Positions 59,660 to 64,000 of a DNA stretch of 64,000 bases are shown here, in pieces. A model generated the notes under the pieces. It had not been told where the DNA came from, made no database searches, and saw nothing but the letters and a program-made list of their open reading frames with translations. Each line of letters begins with the position of its first letter. Position 1 is the first letter of the stretch. Position numbers and translations under genes: made by a program. The DNA is from Pogona vitticeps (lineage: Eukaryota > Chordata > Lepidosauria > Squamata > Agamidae): positions 193,434,947-193,498,946 of the forward strand of contig NC_135783.1 of assembly GCF_051106095.1 (NCBI RefSeq), written 5' to 3'.

Positions 59660-60760
59660 AGAACTAAATTTTGAAATGCTGGACAGAGTGCTGTACTGCA
59701 TAAGCAAAACAAATCTCGGGAAAGAAGCCCAGATGGTTCTACTTGAAAGACTTAAAGGATTGGTATTAGAATTGGCTGATGATCTGCTGTTAGCTGGACA
59801 CTTGGCCGTGCAGAAAACTGGTGCGACAAAGGTTTTTCTGGCCACACATGGCCAAGGAAGTAGTGGACTATTGTCGGTCCTGTCATGAGTGCCAAATCAC
59901 TTAGGCAAAGCCTCAACCGGGAGGAGAGTTAATACCTACGCCCCGAGTGGACCAGCCCTTTGATCACATTGCTTTAGATACTGTGGGACCGTTGGTGATG
60001 TCTGCGGGGACACAGATATATACTGGTAATAATTGGCTATGTGACAAGGTACCTGGAAGCGATACCCCTACGCGCCATCATGGCTAAGGTGTTAGCCAAG
60101 GATTTGTTAGGTGTGTTCTCTAGGATGGGGTTTCCTAAAGAAGTCTTCATCAACCAAGGGTCCAACTTTATGAGTTTTACCAGATGTGGGAATTGTTAGA
60201 GGTTAAACTGTTAAAAACGTCTATTTACCACACACAGGCAAATGGCTTGGTAGAAAGGTTTAATAAGACTCTAAAGGGGATGCTGAGAAAGTTAGTGCAG
60301 GATAAGCCACGACAATGGCATATGTTCCTGGCCCCACTGATATTTGCTGTGAGAGAAGCCCCTCAGTTGTCAACAGAGTTTTCTCCTTTTGAATTATATG
60401 GATGAAATCCAAGAGGGGTCCTTGACTTAGTTAGGGGGAAATGGGAAGATGGAGAAGACCTCTCCAGACCCTTGCTGCAACAGATATTGAAAATGAGAGA
60501 GCACCTGCAGGCAGCTTGGGAACTAGCCAAGGAAGTTCTGGGCAAGACTCAAGAGAACCAAAAAAGTAGATATGACAAGTGGGTAAAAACCCAGGAGTTT
60601 GAACTGGGTCAAAAGGTCCTGGTACTTTTGCCAACAGAATCCGCTAAGTTATTTGTTAAGTGGCAGGGACCTTATGAGGTTGTAAGAAAGGTTAGTGAGG
60701 TGGATTATGAAGTGAATATGACAGATATGAAAAAACAAGCTACAAGTATTGCATGTTAAC
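59660..60760 (+). other. Integrase region of the fossil
   Basis: Recognisable pieces are AGHLAVQKTGATKV (zinc-binding region of Ty3/Gypsy integrases), HTQANGLVERFNKTLKGML from the catalytic core, and a C-terminal part with LGQKVLVLLPTESAKL and WQGPYEVVRKV. It lies before the reverse transcriptase region, the key diagnostic feature. Confidence 0.8.
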
Positions 60761-61400
60761 CTATTAAAGCATTGAGTGAATAGGGAAGCTCTATTTGGAG
60801 ATTGTGAAGAAAGAGTTAGGACCCGAGGTGGGAGACGTCAAAATGAAAGGGGATGCGCAGATAGTTGTTGATGAAAGAGTAGACCCCCAACAGATGGCTC
60901 ATGTTCGACAGATCGAAAGGGAGTTCCCCGACTTTTTCACTAAGAAGCTGAGACACACCTAATTGGTAGAGCATAGTATTGCGACCAGACCAGGTGTGGT
61001 AGTGAGATCGGTGGGAAGGTCTTGGCCCCAGCAGTTGACCTCTGTACTAGAACAGGAGGTAAGAGAAATGCTGAGCCTTGGTGTAATAGAGCACGGTACA
61101 GTTCTGTATTGACTACTGCAAGGTCAATGCGGTGTCTAAAATTGACGTGTACCCCATGCCCAAAGTGGGGGACCTTTTAGATAGACTAGGGGGTGCTACG
61201 TACCTATCATCCCTAGATCTGGTCCCTTAAGGGACCAGAATAAAGAGAAAACTGCCTTTTCTACCCCAGGAGGCCTCTTCCAATTCACCTGATTTCCTTT
61301 TGGATTACATGGGGCAGCTCCAACTTTTCAACGCCTGATGGACAAGGTCTTACAACCAGTACAAGATTGCACTGCTGCTTACATAGATGATATCATCATA

Positions 61401-62168
61401 CAGTGGTGCCCCGCATAGAGACGATAATCCGTTCCGAAAAAATCATTGCTATCTGGATTTGTCGCTATGCAGGAAAAAAAAACCCATAGGAACACATTAA
61501 AACATGTTTAATGTGTTCCTATGGGGGAAAGGGGACGTGGTGGCGCTGTGGGCTAAACCGCAGAAGCCTGTGCTGCAGGGTCAGAAGACCACGTGATGGA
61601 GTGAGCGCCCGTAGCTTTGTCCCAGCTCCCGCCAACCTAGCGGTTCGAAAGCATGCAAATGCAAGTAGATCAATAGGGACCACCTTGGTGGGAAGGTAAC
61701 AGCGTTCCGTGTCTAAGTCGCACTGGTCATGTGACCACGGAAGATTGTCTTCGGACAAAACGCTGGCTCTATGGCTTGGAAACGGGGATGAGCACCGCCC
61801 CCTAGAGTCGAACACGACTGAACAGAAATTGTCAAGGGGAACCTTTACCTTTACCTATGGGGAAAAAACTCACCGCTATGTGGAAATCCTCCATCCGGCC
61901 GCCATTTTCGCTGCCCGGTAAGCGAGGAAAGGGCGCGAAAACACTGCGGGCGGTCATTTTGTTTACCCAGCGGCCATTTTGGAGCCACCAATCAGCTGTT
62001 TTAAAACATCGTTATGCGATAATTGGTAAGCGAAACGCTTACCGATCATCGCAAAGCAATGTTTACCCATTGAAAACATCATTATGTGATCGCTTTTGCG
62101 ATCGCAAAAACCTCATCACTATGTGGATTTGCCGTTAAATGGTGTGCTCGTTAAGCGAGGCACCACTG
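61401..62168. mobile_element. Tigger-like palindromic MITE, copy 7, inside the fossil
   Basis: CAGTGGTGCCCCGCATAG and TAAGCGAGGCACCACTG are inverted ends flanked by TA. It lies inside the reverse transcriptase region of the Gmr1-like fossil and is itself interrupted by a Sauria SINE at 61531-61853. The interior has CGGCCATTTTCGCTGCC and GCGGCCATTTTGGAGCC. Confidence 0.85.
61531..61853 (+). mobile_element. Sauria SINE, full length
   Basis: GGGGACGTGGTGGCGCTGTG, AACCGCAGAAGCCTGTGCTG and CCTAGCGGTTCGAAAGCATG form the tRNA-derived head with its B box. The end AGAGTCGAACACGACTGAAC, then ACCTTTACCTTTAC, is the BovB-like 3' tail of Sauria SINEs. The host sequence CCTATGGGG occurs on both sides (from 61518 and from 61854), so a target duplication is present. 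A stretch shortly before the middle (GAAGACCACGTGATGG) looks shorter than the family norm. Confidence 0.93.
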
Positions 62169-62980
62169 TATATAGTTCTATGTGGGAGGAACATCTGGTA
62201 CACTTACAAAGGGTCTTGAAAGAATTAAGAAGGGCAGGGCTTACAGCAAAACCCAGAAAATGTAGGATAGCTAGACCGAAGGTAGACTATTTAGGCTTCC
62301 TAGTGGGAGGGGGTGAGATACAACCCCCAAGAAGAGAAAGTCTTTAAAGTTACTCAGTGGTACCACCGAAGGTCCAAAAGGGAAGTACAGCAATTTTTGG
62401 GTTTGGTAGGGTACTACAGCCACAATTTTCTTCCATTGCAGCCCCCTTAACAGACCTTACCAAAAAGAGGGCTGGTAAATTAGTTCAGTGGGGCGAAGTC
62501 CAAGAAGGAGCCTTCCAAATGCTAAAGTCTATATTATGTGAATTATCCATAAGGTTTGCACCGGATTTCAACTATCCCTTTGTACTTTTCACTGATGCTT
62601 CTGAAAAGGGCTTAGGAGCCATCTTAGTGCAAATGCGTAATGGGGTGGAATATCCTGTCCTCTATCTGAGCCGAAAGTTAACCGTGAGAGAACAGAAATA
62701 TGCTGTCATTGAAAGGAAGCATTGGCAATCCATTGGGCCACACATGCCTTATGGTATCATTTGTTAGGGGCACCTTTCACATTAATAACAGATCACGCCC
62801 CATTGCAGTGGCTGGCCTAGATGAAAGATACAAATCCTAAACTCACACACTCGTATCTTGCCTTCCAACCTTACACCTTCATGGTTCAGTATCAAAAGGG
62901 GAAGGAACATTCTAATGTAGACTATTTCTCCTGGCAGGATCCTTGGGTGAGAAGCAGTGAGGCATGGATGGCCCTCTTGA

Positions 62981-62992
62981 ATGGGGGGGGGG
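62981..62992 (+). promoter_or_regulatory. Polypurine tract of the fossil
   Basis: ATGGGGGGGGGG ends directly at the TGT start of the 3' LTR, as expected for the plus-strand primer site of LTR elements. Confidence 0.7.
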
Positions 62993-63830
62993 TGTATGTG
63001 AGACAGAGGACGAGAGGGATACTCCACTCGCTGGAGAGCTGTCCCTCCTCCACAGCAAAACTAAGGAAGAAAACCCCACACCCACACCAGAGTCAACAGA
63101 GAAATCTCGGCAGGAGACAAAGTTAGAAGAATTGACAGAAGACATGCAGAGAGTAAAGATGGGGGAGGTTTAGGGAGAAAAGGCGGGAAAGGAAAGGAAA
63201 AAGAGGGTGGAGTTTGAGGCTGGAGCAGGGGAGGTAGATAGGAAAGAGGAGCAGTTACCACCTGGTTGGGAGTGGGTGTGGATGCAGGATCCATGGACTG
63301 GACTATGAGAAAGATTACGGGTTCCCCAAGAAGAGACGGATTATAGAAGATCTGAGATTCCACCCAGACCTCTTATTGGGGAGAGGCAGAGGTGAGAGAG
63401 TGGAGGAGAAGACTGAAAGAACGCGTAGAGAGAGGAAAGAGAGAAAAGTTAGAATGGAGAGTAAGGGAGATGAAGAGAAGGAGTTAAAGGGAGGATCCTG
63501 GGAGAGTGGAGACCCCGACAGAAGGATCCTGTGGGATGACAACGTGGATGAGGAGACTGTGCCCCTGTTGGATGGCCCGACGGGGCAAACCATAAGAGAC
63601 TGGGTCCCCCCCCTGTTTTGCCAGGTCCGTGGAACAATAGTTTTGGAAACCTGTTCCTGTGTGAAGTTTGGAGACGCCTTCTGGCCCTGTTGGCAGATGG
63701 AGAGAAAACTCATAATCATGTTCAAGACACTTGTTTATTGTTAAATACACCAATAAATCTTCCAAGCAACAAAAAAACGACTGATTTCTTGGAGTCAAAG
63801 ATGGAGCCAAAACCCGAACCCTCACAGTGG
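62993..63830 (+). repeat. 3' LTR of the Gmr1-like fossil
   Basis: The LTR starts TGTATGTGAGACAGAGG after the polypurine tract, is purine-rich in its first two thirds, and has CCAATAAATC as a likely poly-A signal near 63750. The right end near 63826-63832 is uncertain. Open frames across it are not considered genes. Confidence 0.6.
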
Positions 63831-63918
63831 CATCTCTGATACTGGGGATCAGAGTCTCGCATTTCCATGACTGAAGAAATTTGCTACTTCCGTTTTTTCT
63901 TACTGAAAGCATCAGTTT

Positions 63919-63933
63919 TTTTGGGGGGGGGGG
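63919..63933. repeat. G homopolymer
   Basis: A run of G in the last 100 bases of the window; the rest of 63835-64000 shows nothing recognisable. Confidence 0.85.
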
Positions 63934-64000
63934 GGAATTACATACATGGGTGAACTGAGGCAGACGAAGGAGTGTTCTGTTTCAAAATTTTCCTTCCTTC

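Larger units (their letters stand above)
60790..62940 (+). other. Reverse transcriptase and RNase H region of the fossil
   Basis: The region shows LMDKVLQPVQDCTAAYIDDI with the YIDD box just before the nested MITE at 61401. After the MITE come reverse transcriptase pieces such as KVDYLGFLVGGGEI, then FTDASEKGLGAILVQM and YLSRKLTVREQKYAVIE of Ty3/Gypsy RNase H. Broken and inactive. Confidence 0.8.
58471..63830 (+). mobile_element. Gmr1-like Ty3/Gypsy retrotransposon fossil
   Basis: A decayed LTR retrotransposon with parts in the order LTR-like start, capsid, integrase, reverse transcriptase, RNase H, polypurine tract, 3' LTR. Integrase before reverse transcriptase is unusual for Ty3/Gypsy and is the known mark of the Gmr1-like group of deuterostomes. 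The capsid region has a SCAN-like look, fitting published work deriving the SCAN domain from Gmr1-like gag. The element is clearly broken, with roughly ten or more breaks, and cannot be active. A Tigger-like MITE carrying a Sauria SINE is inserted in the reverse transcriptase region. The decay and these nested insertions make it older than the BovB copies. The right end is approximate and no target duplication was identified. Confidence 0.82.

Noticed and set aside
63061-63912. Several overlapping frames of 60-140 codons near the right end
   Set aside because: They lie in the purine-rich 3' LTR of the Gmr1-like fossil, occur on both strands and show no known domain.

Overview
The window is nuclear DNA from a squamate reptile (lizard or snake). 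Three lines of evidence agree: a Sauria-type SINE, three long BovB (RTE-clade) LINEs, and two host genes in the vertebrate order ZC3H15 then ITGAV. The species cannot be fixed from the sequence. All host coding sequence is on the minus strand.

Layout. Positions 1-12470 are the start of ITGAV intron 1; ITGAV exon 1 (integrin alpha-V signal peptide and start of the beta-propeller) lies at 12471-12661 inside a CpG island. From about 12.9 to 32.0 kb is the ITGAV-ZC3H15 intergenic spacer, filled with SINEs, two CR1 LINE pieces, hAT and Tigger-like MITEs and microsatellites. From 32550 to 57103 is the complete 10-exon ZC3H15 (DFRP1) gene, which reads as a 431-residue protein with two CCCH zinc fingers; every intron is GT-AG. 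Its promoter CpG island spans about 56.9-57.7 kb. From 57.7 kb to the end is the upstream flank, dominated by a decayed Ty3/Gypsy-type element.

Mobile DNA is the main story. (1) Three nearly identical full-length BovB copies (8204-11410 +, 44616-47837 +, 52395-55622 -) each keep an open 1009-codon endonuclease/reverse transcriptase frame. The second is flanked by a perfect 12-bp target-site duplication. Copies 2 and 3 lie in opposite orientation inside ZC3H15 intron 1. (2) The fossil at 58.47-63.83 kb carries its integrase region before its reverse transcriptase region and a SCAN-like capsid region, which are the marks of the Gmr1-like branch of Ty3/Gypsy. (3) Seven complete TA-flanked, palindromic Tigger-like MITEs, plus a partial one, are scattered through the window. 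One of them sits inside the Gmr1-like fossil and itself carries a Sauria SINE, giving a three-level nest. (4) Several hAT MITEs have clear 8-bp duplications.

The host genes do not form an operon; they are neighbours with separate CpG-island promoters, transcribed in the same direction. I see no bacterial-type system, CRISPR array, rRNA or functional tRNA gene.
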